Source of the DNA: Phoenix dactylifera
Taxonomy: Eukaryota > Streptophyta > Magnoliopsida > Arecales > Arecaceae
Direction: 5' to 3'
Length of the DNA stretch: 64,000 bases
Assembly: GCF_009389715.1 (NCBI RefSeq)
Contig: NC_052392.1
Coordinates: forward strand, 32,213,227 to 32,277,226
The notes under the pieces were generated by a model. It saw only the letters and a program-made list of their open reading frames with translations. It made no database searches and was not told the DNA's origin. Position 1 is the first letter of the stretch. Each line of letters opens with the position of its first letter. This document shows, piece by piece, positions 1-10,820 of this stretch. Position numbers and translations under genes: made by a program.

Positions 1-339
1 AGCCTCTCCAATATCATTTATAACTCCCTCCAGCTGTTCAATGATGTTTTTTAGCTCATCATCCATAATTGATCTAGCTCCGCTGCTGCATTTGGCAACA
101 AGTTCCTTGGCATGTTGAATATTAGTGGATAAAGACTCTAGAATCTCCGTTGCATTTGCTGGGGCATTTTCTGTCACCCGCAACTCCATAATTGCTGGAG
201 ATGTACGATGGAGATAGCTTCCCAATTCCATGAAATTTTCTTGTTCAACATCCACAGCAACTACTGATGACATGACCTCAGAAATGGATGCTAGCAGCGA
301 CTCTGTGAGAATTATCTTCTCGTCTTTAACTTTTGTCAG
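1..339 (-). CDS. U-box/ARM E3 ubiquitin ligase, N-terminal exon (partial)
   Basis: The reading frame is open from a splice acceptor (cag at 342-340 on the minus strand) to the left edge and encodes about 113 residues. The peptide includes SEVMSSVVAVDVEQENF, LGSYLHRTSPAIMELR and ELVAKCSSGARSIMDDEL. Its helical pattern (serine-rich start, conserved Y-L, 'ILESLSTNIQHAKELV', then a chain ending in IEQLEGVINDIGEA) matches the N-terminal UND-like region of plant U-box proteins of the PUB42-45 group, which ubiquitinate targets through a downstream U-box and armadillo repeats. Those domains would lie left of the window. The initiator is probably in a small upstream exon; an in-frame ATG at 273-271 is an alternative. 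A possible 5' leader exon ends at a GT near 2754 (sequence 2755-2880, minus), but this is weak. Family call is by recognition, moderate certainty. Confidence 0.55.
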   Translation of the reverse strand, partial: MTKVKDEKIILTESLLASISEVMSSVVAVDVEQENFMELGSYLHRTSPAIMELRVTENAPANATEILESLSTNIQHAKELVAKCSSGARSIMDDELKNIIEQLEGVINDIGEA

Positions 340-342
340 CTG

Positions 343-3300
343 AATAGAAGAGTGAAATATCTTTGTTATAAAACAAGATAAAGCTCGAGTTAGAGAATGC
401 TCAGATAAGATTTTTAGTGGTTTGGTACATCTGTAGTTGCAAGACTAAGTGGAATTTAAGAAACTAATAAAACAAAACTAAAAATATTTAGTTTAAGTAC
501 AAGAAATTGAAATGTTATTGAGCAGAGCATCCATGAAGAATAAGACAAGGAGGTTACAAGTCTTGGCTTGGTGTTTTCATAAGGGAGTACACTGATAACA
601 GAAACAAAAGCAAAAAAAATCACTGTAAACAGCTTAAACATGCTCCTTTAGAAAAAGTTAGACAAATAGCAGAAGCGCGCATACAAAGAAGCAAGCATTT
701 TCTAGTGAATTGTGATCCCTTTTGGTGATTCCAGCATTACACATCTTTGGGTCTTCTTTTCCTTTTTGTATTTTGAAAGTGAAATTCTTATCCACACTTT
801 TTGATGAAAAAGGGAGAATTATTTAACTAAGTTATAGAATGCTGTTAAAGGATGATAAATGTATATTTAAAGCCCAACATGGAAGCTAAATCTTTCGACA
901 AAACACAATCTTCTCCTATTGAATACCCAAATGGGAAAGAACGAGGACTATTTGTAGAAGTCATGTTTTGCATTGAATGTTATTAACAGAACACATGCAC
1001 CTTGGAGAACTAATTGTAGTTGCATTTTTTATGCATAGAATGTTTTGTAGTTTCAGCCAGAACTTTGAAAGTGAAACTATAAAATTTCGCTTTCTGCTTG
1101 AGCCATTCGACATTGGGGTCTACATCATAGTTCGCAGTGAAAAAAATTAGGAACCAAAATTTTTCCTATTGTAATAATGCTAATCATTTGTCATTACTTT
1201 GTTTCGTTAAATGTTAGGAAATATCTTCTTAAGGGTAAACTTAAATTTGGTGAGTTTGATTATGTGGAAGCAGCATGATAGATTGCATCTAGATGATTTT
1301 AAAAAATCTAGAAATATATTCAAGGTACACAGGATATGATGTACTCCAGAATGATGTTTAATTATTTTATTATCTTATTTTATTTTTTGTTATTTTTTTA
1401 CTTTTTTTTTTTGTCAATTCAGCTAAGCTGAGAAACTGGAGCTTAACCATCAAAACTCTGGCCAAAACTGAAACTGAAGTTTCTGAGTCTTGCTACACAA
1501 AAGCAAGCTTAAATCTCCTTTGTACTCAGATCTGCTAATTGGTGGTCTTAATTCATATATAGTGTTGCTTTAACACATGGAAATCTTGGTTGTTAATATG
1601 ATTTGAGAAGTCTAATTGAGGGTATAGGTTTTCTGATAAACAACCGGCATGTGATTTTGAATTTTAGTTTGCCTCTCAAGCATTTTTTCTTTTTCCTGAG
1701 ATTCACCAAGTTTTTAATGTTATTTTCTAGGTTTTTTTCTCAAAGAAAAAGGAACATAAATGATTTTGTAGAAAGGGAAGAAGAAATGATACTAGAAATT
1801 TAGCAATCTCATGACAAAAAAGATGCATTGTGTTTAAGCAAGTTTGGATCAGGGCTAACATCTAACGGGAATTCGGATCTTCCGATATTTTCATACTGAT
1901 GTTCACTTATCAATGATTTGCATGCAAGTAAACAGACCACAAGAACAACAATAACTGATGCATGCATGAACTTCTACCAGTCTTTGACAAAGAACTGGCT
2001 AACTAGAAGTTATTTCAAATAGGTATACCATCTGATTTAAATTTTCAGAAAGTAGATTGCATGGTAGGGTAGTGAAGCATAAATCAAGTTGCTAGAACCA
2101 TGGAAAATCTCAACATATACCATAACATGATTACAAGTTGAAAGGGGGGAGTTTCAAGAATAAAAAAAATGCAATTGTTATGAGTAAAGACGCACCAAAT
2201 AAATATTGAGTAATTCATACTCTGTCATCCCCTTATGCGGTGTATAATCATCATTTCCCAGGGTTGTGAGAAAAGGAAAAAAAAAAAACTGACGAGCTGC
2301 TCTTGACATTTAAGCTATTATTATTTGGAAACCAACTTTATAACTACTGGATGCATCTCTGAATCGGAGATCTTGAATGGAGAGAATGTTCAACATTCGC
2401 TCTGCATGGGGATGCCTGCTATTTGTTTCCAATTGTCTCATATCGGCATTTTTCATGATGAGATACCTATTTTGCATGCAAAATAGCTCATGTTGGAAGA
2501 GAGATATCAATCCAATCTAGTGATTTCAGTTCTGGGATGGAGATACTTTCTCATATTTCCCTAACTTCTCCATTAGCCAAACTAGCGATACGATTTCTGG
2601 TTACTTTACAGGCTTTAATTTTTCATATGGCCTGTTCCTGAATTCCTGTTGGTTTTAATCAAATTTACAAGCGTTACAACTTTATGGTAGATATAACGGA
2701 AATATTACCAAAATAATGCAAATAAGGCATGAATTTAGAAGGAGAAAGAGCATACCGACATCAGATGAACTCAAGCACAGGAGGTGGACCTTGTGGCCTC
2801 ACCCTCCCCTGAAGAAGCAAGCTACACTGCCCTCTTTCCCAACACAGCCTGATTCCTCTGAAAGAGGATCTAGAAAGGACATCCATGTTGAACCAGTCAA
2901 TTAAGAGGTTAAAATAGTTTAGCTGCAGCTAATATTTTTATAATCAGAATTTTATATAATGGTGAAATAAATAATGCTTGACCTGAGTAATATAATGTTT
3001 ATTTTTAATAATTTATTTCAACTACAAGATAAAATTCTACTGAAAGAAAAACACGATAGCATTTATTAAAGAAGCAAACCATGATGATGACACTAGAGGA
3101 TACGACAGAGCAGAACTCTAAAGCTTCATTCAGCATCCATTTTTGTACATGTATGCTTTGTGTTATTTTTTTTGGCTATATATGTATAATTTTATGTATA
3201 GTTTTGTGTCTTTTTGTGTCTGTTTACTTAATCATTGGAAGACTGGTTTACTGTTAGGCAGGATCTTATCATCAACTAAGATCTTCAGTCTTTATTTAAA

Positions 3301-4984
3301 CTTCCAAAGATAGCAGCCTATGGCGTATATTACTGATTCCAATACAGGAACCATATTACCCAGGTCAAAAGTTTGTATTATTGTCAAGAAAGCCAACTTC
3401 AACATTAATTTCATCAGCTCGAAAGTCATATTTATAAGTGATCAGAGTTGTACGCCCTGTCCTCGAGAGTTCAGAGTTCCATTGAAAAAGTTTTAGGAAG
3501 CCTCATATAAGGTCCAGATGATTGCTCACTGATGCACCTTGAAGAATAAATCAACCCAGCAATTCCTAGTTCTGAATCTTTGAGTCAATTGAGCAGTTTG
3601 GTATCTCTTCATGCTTTGGAACGAAGCATGCTCATTATTATCCTTAGATATAGAAGAAATATTGAAGGAATCACCATCACCTGACTCCAATATATATAGA
3701 AGTCATCATCATGGTAGCACACCAAATACAATTCTAACTTAATTTAATGAGCATTTAATTTCCACACCCTTGTACGACCCGTTCTCCAATAGAAGGACCT
3801 CTGAAAAGTTGGTTGTGACGTCCCAGCAGTTGGAAGAGAGCACCAAGTCAACAAATACTTTGTAAGTGATATGTCCGAGAAGCTATACCCTACACTGCGA
3901 GCACCACGTGGCCATGCATGTAGCCGCTCGTTTTTGTGGGCCTTATTCATCAAATGCTCGTTTTGGTTCATGGCTACAGAAACGAATGGCTATGATTATC
4001 TGCATGGCCACATAGGCCGTGTTTACTGGGTCAAGAGCAGTAGGTGAGGACGCGGTTGCTGCCTTGTAGCAGCTAAATGGGCAATAGCCAATCATCCTGC
4101 AGGTAATGAGCTAACCACTTAAAAAAGTCGTGATTGTTACATAAATTTAAAACACATCATAGAGGGGGTTGGTGACCTATATACCAAGGAATCTCACAAA
4201 TATTCATGTTATTTTATCTTTGTTAGCTCTTGGATCAAGTTCTAGCATAGCTAAGACCATGATGGGCACCATTTACTTGGCGGTCTTGATCAGTGTTTGT
4301 TTACCTACGGGACTGGAGTCTTTTTTTATTAATAATAGATTGGACTCGAACTTTTAGCTGCAGATGAGCTCTGCTTTCCGGATATGTCACCTGAACAAAT
4401 GCAAGATATACTCATTAAAGCCTTGTTTGTATTTCTTGCTAACTCTTCATATCATATATCGTTAGTTCACAGTCATATTTTCAGTGCTGTAAAAAATTAT
4501 TATAATCATAATATTATGTGTTGATGCTCTCTCTGTCCTGTCCCGATGTGCCATAAAATTCGTTGGTGGAGTCCTATCCGGATATACCAGAAGAGTGGTG
4601 ATAAGCAAAATGGCGAGGATGGATGGGCACGAGCATAGCACTAACGAAAGATCAACCGAAAAGATGACGATGGTCGAAGGAAGGACAAACTAGAGTAGCA
4701 TGGGTTTAAGTGCCTTAACCTTTAAGAACTTTCGCCACTATCGTACCATTATTCAAAGGAGATAGATGTAGATAGCGATAAGAAGTGTAATGTTGAATTA
4801 TGGTATTAGATAAGATAGTGGAATCTAAATTAGACCTACTTCTAAGTAAGAAACTATAGTAGATTAAGATAAAAAAAAAATACATCGATTGCTGAAGATT
4901 TTTTTTTTTAACATTACAACTTGATATTTATAAGTGAATCTCATTAACTGCTTTGACATTTGTTCTTGCCATTACATGGTACAT
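343..4984. other. Intron/upstream region of the U-box gene, no supported coding
   Basis: AT-rich DNA with no open frame that resembles a protein family. It probably holds the first intron and promoter of the minus-strand U-box gene. A purine/pyrimidine-balanced, less AT-rich stretch at 2755-2890 could be its untranslated first exon, because a consensus donor (gtatgc on the minus strand) follows it. Nothing else is supported. Confidence 0.4.
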
Positions 4985-5455
4985 GGACCATTATTGCCAA
5001 AAGTGGTAGGTAGTGTTACCACTCCGCTCAATTATAGGGATGTGAGAAGATAGGTATAACTACCCCACTCCTTTCATATTAATACATTATAGGTAATAGG
5101 AAGATAGATGTAACCATCCCTAGAGCTGATCCAACAGCAGATCGGGTCGGACTCGCACCAGGCTCTACAGTATTAGAAATTAGGGTCAAGGTTTATGTCC
5201 AGGCCTGGCCTAGCATGAACACCGAGCCTCTTATCTTTTTTTCAAACCCGGCCCAGTCCTGAAAGTTCATTACCAGGCCCACCCAACAAACCCTATATTG
5301 CTATATTCATTAACATATAGTATAAAATTCTATTATTATAATATAAAATTAGTTAATATAATTAATATGTAAAATATATATCAAACACATATATTTATCT
5401 CAGGCCGGCTTAACATTAGCCCAATCTAGCTCAGCCCGGCCCCATATTTAGATGG
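4985..5455. repeat. Degenerate repeat tract, GGCCCGG-rich at right end
   Basis: From 4985 to 5120 a unit of roughly 55-60 bp recurs imperfectly; each copy ends in aagatag followed by a variant of tgtaaccaccc. From about 5125 to 5455 there are many short GGCC/CCGG words (for example ggcctggcc, cccggcccag, cagcccggcc) around an AT-rich core at 5290-5390. Such GGCCCGG-rich segments occur as dispersed repeats in plants. No ends or duplications could be defined. Confidence 0.3.
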
Positions 5456-5461
5456 GGCCTC

Positions 5462-6212
5462 TTTTTTTTTTTTTTTTTGATCAAAACGGTATTTCATTCA
5501 TATACCTCTAACGTGAGTACATCCAGCCATATCAAAGAAAAGTAAACAAAATAAGGCGTGTGGAACGCCATCTAAACTAGACCAAAAGACCTCTCCAGTG
5601 TGCCGGGCAACATAAGAGGCGACCCAATCTGCTGCACTGTTCGCCTCTCGGTAAGCATGGGCAACCTGACAGGAGATCAGCTCCTGCACCAAACTCCGAG
5701 TGTCCCGTATAAGAGGGTGGTCATCACCATATATGTCCACACCACGCATCCAGTCAATCACCGTAGAACAGTCACCCTCGAGAACGAGTCTCTCAGCCCC
5801 CAGGACTCGTCTCACAAACCAAATACCCTCCCAAGCAGCCTGCAGCTCTGCTACCACCGCCGAACCGCCGAGAGTGCTCCGTCCCCCAGCAGCAATAAAA
5901 GTGCCCCGGCGGTCCCTGATAACAAAACCCACGCTCCCAGAGGCGCCATCCTCCGCCATACCACCATCGAAGTTCACCTTAAGATAACCAGGGGGTGGGG
6001 GTACCCAAGAGAAGAAACTGAACCTGGACGCTGAAACAGCAGTACAGGTACCCCAGATATCCCTAGTTCTCCCAGGTGGTGCCGACGTGGTCATCATAGA
6101 TATCTCTGCTGCCTGCCTCAGAGCTCTCTCCATCACAGCCCATGGGGTCGACCGCCCACCCTCGAATAGACGGTCATTCCTGGCTAGCCATATGTGATAG
6201 GCTAGGTACACC
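5462..6212 (-). mobile_element. 5'-truncated L1-type LINE, RNase H domain and poly(A) tail
   Basis: Minus-strand fragment of a non-LTR retrotransposon. The open frame 6211-5498 (about 237 aa) is the C-terminal RNase H (RVT_3) part of ORF2: 'YLAYHIWLARNDRLFEGG', then WVPPPPGYLKVNFDGG with the first catalytic Asp, VGFVIRD, ELQAAWEG with the Glu, and YREANSAADWVASY. The frame ends at a TGA followed by a short 3' UTR and a poly(A) tail, seen as a T run at 5463-5479 on the plus strand. The 5' end breaks off abruptly at about 6212, as expected for target-primed reverse transcription that stopped early. It aligns along its whole length with the 3' end of the large LINE at 10.8-16.4 kb, including the GAATGAAATACCGTTTT-type 3' UTR, so both belong to one family. 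No clear target duplication was found. Confidence 0.88.
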
Positions 6213-6302
6213 TTTTTTTTTCAGTCCTGTTGTAATAGCCCGCTATTACAGGTAGCATGGGCCGTACCGAAGAGGCCAGGCCCATTATCGTCGGCCCGGA
6301 CT

Positions 6303-7080
6303 TTGAGCCCTGCTGTGGTTGACCACGATCGACCGATCGTGGGAGGTGGAGAAGATGACTCCAATCTCCCCGATCGTGCCGGAGATCCAACCACCAGCCC
6401 CCTCCGCAATTCCCCCAGGACATCGGAGGAAAAAAAATCCTTTTTTCCCCGTTCCGTCTCCGAGATCGAGATCCCCGGCGCCCTCCTCCACCTCATCGAC
6501 AAGCACCACAACGTCGTTGCCATTCTCGTCCGCGTCGGCGCCGGTGACGACGCCGTCCGGTATCCCCTCACCCGCGACGAGGCCATCTCCTCCGTCCAGG
6601 ACGAGGAGCAGCTCTTCGGGGAGGATCAGGACTACGACGAGCTCGGCAACGACGTCAACGTCGGCGAGGGCTTCCTCCACGCTCTCCACCGGAGCGACGA
6701 GCGCCCCCCCCCCCCCCGGGCCGCCACCCCTGCTGCTCCCGCCGTCGAGGGATGCGCCGGAGAAGGTCCATATCCCCGGGATCGCTGCCGACCCGAAGAT
6801 CGAGAGGCCGGTCGATAGATTCGGTGGCTTTCATGAGCAGGGGTTCCGCCGGGGGGTCGCTTTGGGGGGGAGGCGAGGCAGGAAGGAGGCGGGCCAGCGG
6901 GAGGAGGGAGCGTTAATGGTGGAAGAGAAGGAGCTGGGGGGACTCCTCTCTTCGTGGGGGAGCTTCCCCGGTGGACGACGGACGCTGATCTCGAGGCAGA
7001 GCTCAGCAAGTACGGGCAGCTGAAGGAGTTGAACTTCTTCGATGAGAAAGCGAGCGGGAAGTCGAAGGGGATTCTGTGGT
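6303..7080 (+). pseudogene. CPSF6/CFIm68-like RRM protein, frameshifted first-exon copy
   Basis: GC-rich segment in an AT-rich setting. Three frame-shifted blocks match successive parts of plant RRM proteins of the CPSF6/CFIm68-like family, which bind pre-mRNA in 3'-end processing. Block 1 (about 6540-6700): FGEDQDYDELGNDVNVGEGF followed by LHALHRSDER, the family's acidic leader motif. After a 12-C run at 6703-6718 the frame changes. Block 2 (about 6739-6850) reads APEKVHIPGIAADPKIE and VDRFGGFHEQGFR. It changes back before block 3 (about 6942-7072), LFVGELPRWTTDADLEAEL to FDEKASGKSKG, which is the start of the RRM (RNP2 'LFVGEL'). The RRM stops after GKSKG where the family has an intron followed by YCQVEF; no second RRM half was found downstream. 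Two frame changes argue for a relic, although a sequencing error in the C run could account for the first. Confidence 0.6.
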
Positions 7081-8892
7081 GCGGGGGATGCGACATTTTG
7101 GTCTCCGGGCTGATCTCCTTTTTCTTGGTGTTCTCCATCCTCCTCCTCACGAACTCATTCTGGGGTCGTGGAGGTTTCTGGATTTTTCACAAGCTCAGTT
7201 GCAAATTCGAGAAATCGCCTTTGCTTCTCCTGACGGATAACGATTTGCGAGATGGAGGGACGGTTGAATAGGATTTTTGACACTATGGTCTCTAAATGAA
7301 GTGTGGATTGTGTTGAACTGCGACAGAGATAAAGATTTTTATACTTGGTTACCAAGATAATTATATACATCTTTATTAATTTATACGGTTAGATTTGAAT
7401 ATGTTTAATTTATACTGATAGATTTAATTTGACATGTAATGATATATTTTATATAATTTTTATTATGAATATACTTATACGATAGTATAAATATTAGATA
7501 TTGAAAATATGAATATGTGAATAATATTATCCTAAACTTGAGAAAAATGCATTGTTTAAATATAAATTGATTTGACAAGTATAATTTATAAATCGGATGA
7601 ATAAAATATGATTTGGACTAATATTGTCATGAAATAACTTCCACGGGTTCCCACGTGGAATAGCCTCTGCGGACTTATTCATGGGATAGCGTTTATACGT
7701 TTACGCGTGGAATAGCGTCTACAGGTTTTATGCGTGGAATTTTATTAGTCTTGAATTGGGTTATAGACTTGGTTATTCCGGAGCCAGGAAGATAATTGAT
7801 ATAAAACCTAAAAGTTAAGCTAATAAAAAATAGATGATATGACATAAAAAATTGTTGTTGAACAATTGGATACATTTGAGAAATTTATATATATGTATAT
7901 ATGTTTCTTTAATAAGATGATAATTATATGTGCATGTTAATTGTATAAGCTTTCTGAGTATTAATATGGTATCCATTTTATTTGGTATTGTTTATTTGAT
8001 TATTTTCTTAATACTTATGGTGTAGCGATTTGAGATTCTTAGTAAGCTGGAAAAACTTATATCTTTTCTTGTATTTTTCTTTTCAGAGTTATTGGTTGCG
8101 TAGTAGTTGGCTATGGTTGAAATTACAAATGAAAGGGATGAATAGATAGAGCATCCTTATTTCCGATAAAATGAATGAATTTTTAAATTTTGAATAAGTT
8201 TGTTATTTATTATAAATTGAGATAATTATTATTCATAGATATTGAGATTGTAATAAATTTTTCGGAGTATTCTCTAATGCTCTGCCTTAGAAAGTGTGTG
8301 GCTGTGTCATGGGGCCGACCTGGGTGGTGGGTTCAGAGTATGACACCTATCTCGCGGGTCTATTTTTAGTGTCCAAAGCTGCCAAATTTTAGATAGGTCT
8401 GGACAAGCCGTAATGCTCATGATCGGCTCTAACTATCTCACTATTCACATATTGTATATTGTGGACAATGACAAAATAGGTGTAATTACCATCTTTGAGC
8501 TATGCTTCACTAAAGTCTCTGTCATATACTTTGGCTCGATCTGCATCATGATTATTTGTCATGTTGCCTTGATATTTTAGTCTGCATCTTTCGTGTATCA
8601 ATTTTTAATCATATAAATAATATGATATCTATATTTTATAAGGTATTGGTACTCATTTCTATTACATATTTTGACCGTCCGATAAGTTTAGGAGGAAAAA
8701 AAAATGCAAATGGCGTCGTGTGATGGGCCAAACGGTTGGCGGGGGATAACCGGCAGCGACATGTGGGACCCAGAAAGCGTCTACCAGAAATAAAAGAAAA
8801 AAAAGCCCTTCGGGTTGCCACCACCATCGCGATAAGACGACGACGACAACCTCAGGAAACCAGCACCCAGAGTCACGTCCCTGATTCCTTGG

Positions 8893-8924
<32 letters not shown>

Positions 8925-9299
8925 TACAATGGCAGCTCAATGGATGGGGTTAACAAAATTAAAAAATAAAATATTATAAAAATTTTCTGACAACGATACA
9001 TGGTCCATCCAAATAAAATTTTTCAAATGATGGGCCAAAAAAAAACAACCTAATCGGCAGCATCATTCACTTCTCTGTATACATGCATTGTCTGGTGGGA
9101 GCTGCACTACTCTAAAAGTCTGCAAATATCACAGTTGGCTAGCTATTTTCAGCGGAATAGCTAATGCTCATATTTGGTGCTCTCGAAATACTGCCGGCGG
9201 TAACCATTTAGCCGAGATGCACGATTTTTAAAGAGCAGCTTATGAATTTAAGTATTTTTTATTTTTATTTGTTTTTGGTACACTAGTGCCTCATACGAC
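7081..9299. other. AT-rich non-coding DNA between pseudogene and transposon relics
   Basis: No supported gene. Between 7638 and 7740 the words cacgtggaatagc, catgggatagcg and gcgtggaatagcg recur with about 30-bp spacing, an imperfect tandem pattern. A stretch around 8300-8345 (gggccgacctgggtgg then gggttcagagtatgaca) resembles internal or terminal pieces of plant LTR elements, but no matching second LTR was seen. A (TA)13 run lies at 8899-8924. Confidence 0.35.
8899..8924. repeat. (TA)n microsatellite
   Basis: About 13 uninterrupted TA units directly after ggctgtg. Confidence 0.9.
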
Positions 9300-9324
9300 A
9301 TGTACATGAGAATAGTCAACAAAG

Positions 9325-9490
9325 TCAAAAAAAAAAATGGCAAAAAAAATAAGAAACATCGATTTGATTTACCCAAAGAAATTTACCGAAGTGATGCACC
9401 ACATAGAAAGCTACCCAGCCAGTTGCATTATTTATTTTTTGACAAATATGAGTGGCCTGAAAGAATTCACAACCACCTATAAGTTTCTGA
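9325..9490 (-). pseudogene. Decayed LINE RNase H C-terminal relic
   Basis: The minus-strand translation contains ATHICQKINNATGWVAFYVV followed by HHFGKFLW. This aligns with the conserved end of the LINE RNase H domain found twice nearby (YREANSAADWVASYVARHTG and REANRAADWVASYAARHSG). Conserved positions are N, A, W-V-A, Y, H-G and W; the catalytic-side Asp of AADW is replaced by Gly. No poly(A) tail or ends are visible, so it is an old fragment, more diverged than the other two copies. Confidence 0.4.
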
Positions 9491-9829
9491 ATATCATGAG
9501 GCAGAAGTTGCCCATCAGCCATCAGGGGCGATACGCCGACCTCGAATCCAAATGCAGTATGCCCGTTCGAGGCAGCTGCATTGCCTCTAAAAGGTGCAGC
9601 TTTGTGTTTGTGAAATGTGGAGAATATCTTATCAAAAAAAAGAAGTGGAGAATGAAAATAGAACATAAAATGGTCGGACTATGTGTGATATAACACATAT
9701 TTTTTATTGTAGATGGAAGAGCATGGGAGGATCACTTATGAAATATTATAAATCACTAATATTTTTTGTGCAATGATTTATAGTTTTATTTTTTCAAACA
9801 TCAATATGTGACTTTTTTCTTAAATATAG

Positions 9830-10345
9830 GTGATGGCTACATCCCTTATTGCAAAGCATGTTGGGACTCATCATTATTTAGAAAGACTAGTTGCGTCAAA
9901 GCTCAGGTGTTCACCAAATCGATGGGATCAAATCATTATAGTCTAGTAAGAAATTATGGCATTAGAGTTACTCCCACTCAGTTGTCTGCAGTGAGTAGAT
10001 ATATCCAGAATGTTAGATATAGTAGTTGCACTACAGACATTCGTAGGCTAGAGAAAGAGATAGAGGAGAAGAGGCAGAGCCATCAAACAGAGATACAATC
10101 TTTGAAGGCTTAGCTTGACAAAGATTACAATCTTGTTGCAAAGGTTTGTCCCTCCTCATATAAATAACTATGTCTATTTGAATATTTTACATAATTATTA
10201 TGTATATTTTTGTATGATCTTAATGATTTATAATATTTTGTGCTTTTTATATTCTTAACTTTAAAGTTTCTATTTTTCTTTATAGGTTTCTGATACTTCC
10301 AGCAGTCATAGTGATGAAGATGATGCTGCTATGGACCACAAATAG
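9830..10345 (+). pseudogene. CACTA-like transposase C-terminal fragment with nonsense codon
   Basis: Two exons can be joined: 9830-10143 and 10286-10345 (gt at 10144, tatag before 10286). Exon 1 reads GDGYIPYCKACWDSSLF, then a segment with CVKAQVFTKSMGSNHYSLV, and ends in a charged coiled coil (DIRRLEKEIEEKRQSHQTEI). The frame meets TAG at 10111-10113 where CAG would continue the coiled coil through LDKDYNLVAK; exon 2 adds VSDTSSSHSDEDDAAMDHK and a stop. A late coiled coil plus an acidic tail is typical of plant Ptta/En/Spm-type transposases. The following 400 bp carry the GACGCTTT/AAAGCGTC words common in subterminal DNA of plant CACTA elements, which supports the call. No 5' part was recognised. 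Confidence 0.4.
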
Positions 10346-10698
10346 TCCTCAGACTTTTTTTAGAAGTTTTATATGTGTATTTTTTTTATTTTTTTCGAAG
10401 CACATTGAGTTGTAATGGGCATTCAATCATGCTTGAAAATATAAATATAATGATATTTGACAAAATAAATATTTGTTGTTTTTATATATGATACATGTGT
10501 TATTATATGACTTCTGTTATGTATGTATTTGGTGTATATATGTGTACAAGTTTTTTGATTTTTTAATAAATTTTTAAAAAAGTAGTTTATACTTATGATG
10601 TTATAATGTGTTGCCATATTTTATAGTTAACGATACTTTAAAGCATCATTAAAAGATACACAAATGATGCAAATAAGTATTGTCAATTTATAATTAAC

Positions 10699-10730
10699 GA
10701 CGCTTTAGTGCCCATGCTTGCTAAAGCGTC
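10699..10730. repeat. Inverted repeat GACGCTTTAG/CTAAAGCGTC, CACTA subterminal type
   Basis: A perfect 10-bp palindrome arm pair (10699-10708 and 10721-10730) with a 12-nt spacer. A diverged relative (gatactttaaagcatc) lies at 10631-10646. Repeated arms of this sort are found near the ends of CACTA elements, where the transposase binds. The expected CACTA terminus is not seen before the LINE begins. Confidence 0.5.
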
Positions 10731-10820
10731 ATCTATTGCTAAAACCTTATTATCGTATAAGGCGGATGTGCATCTTAACTGCTAGGCTTAACCGCACAAG
10801 ATGTGGATTGATAGGTTGCG

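Noticed and set aside
1603..1803. A 66-codon plus-strand frame near the left edge
   Set aside because: Hydrophobic, AT-driven composition, no splice or family support, in the presumed first intron of the U-box gene.
8300..8500. Solo LTR of a copia or gypsy element
   Set aside because: LTR-like words only; no TG...CA ends, primer-binding site, second LTR or duplication could be identified.
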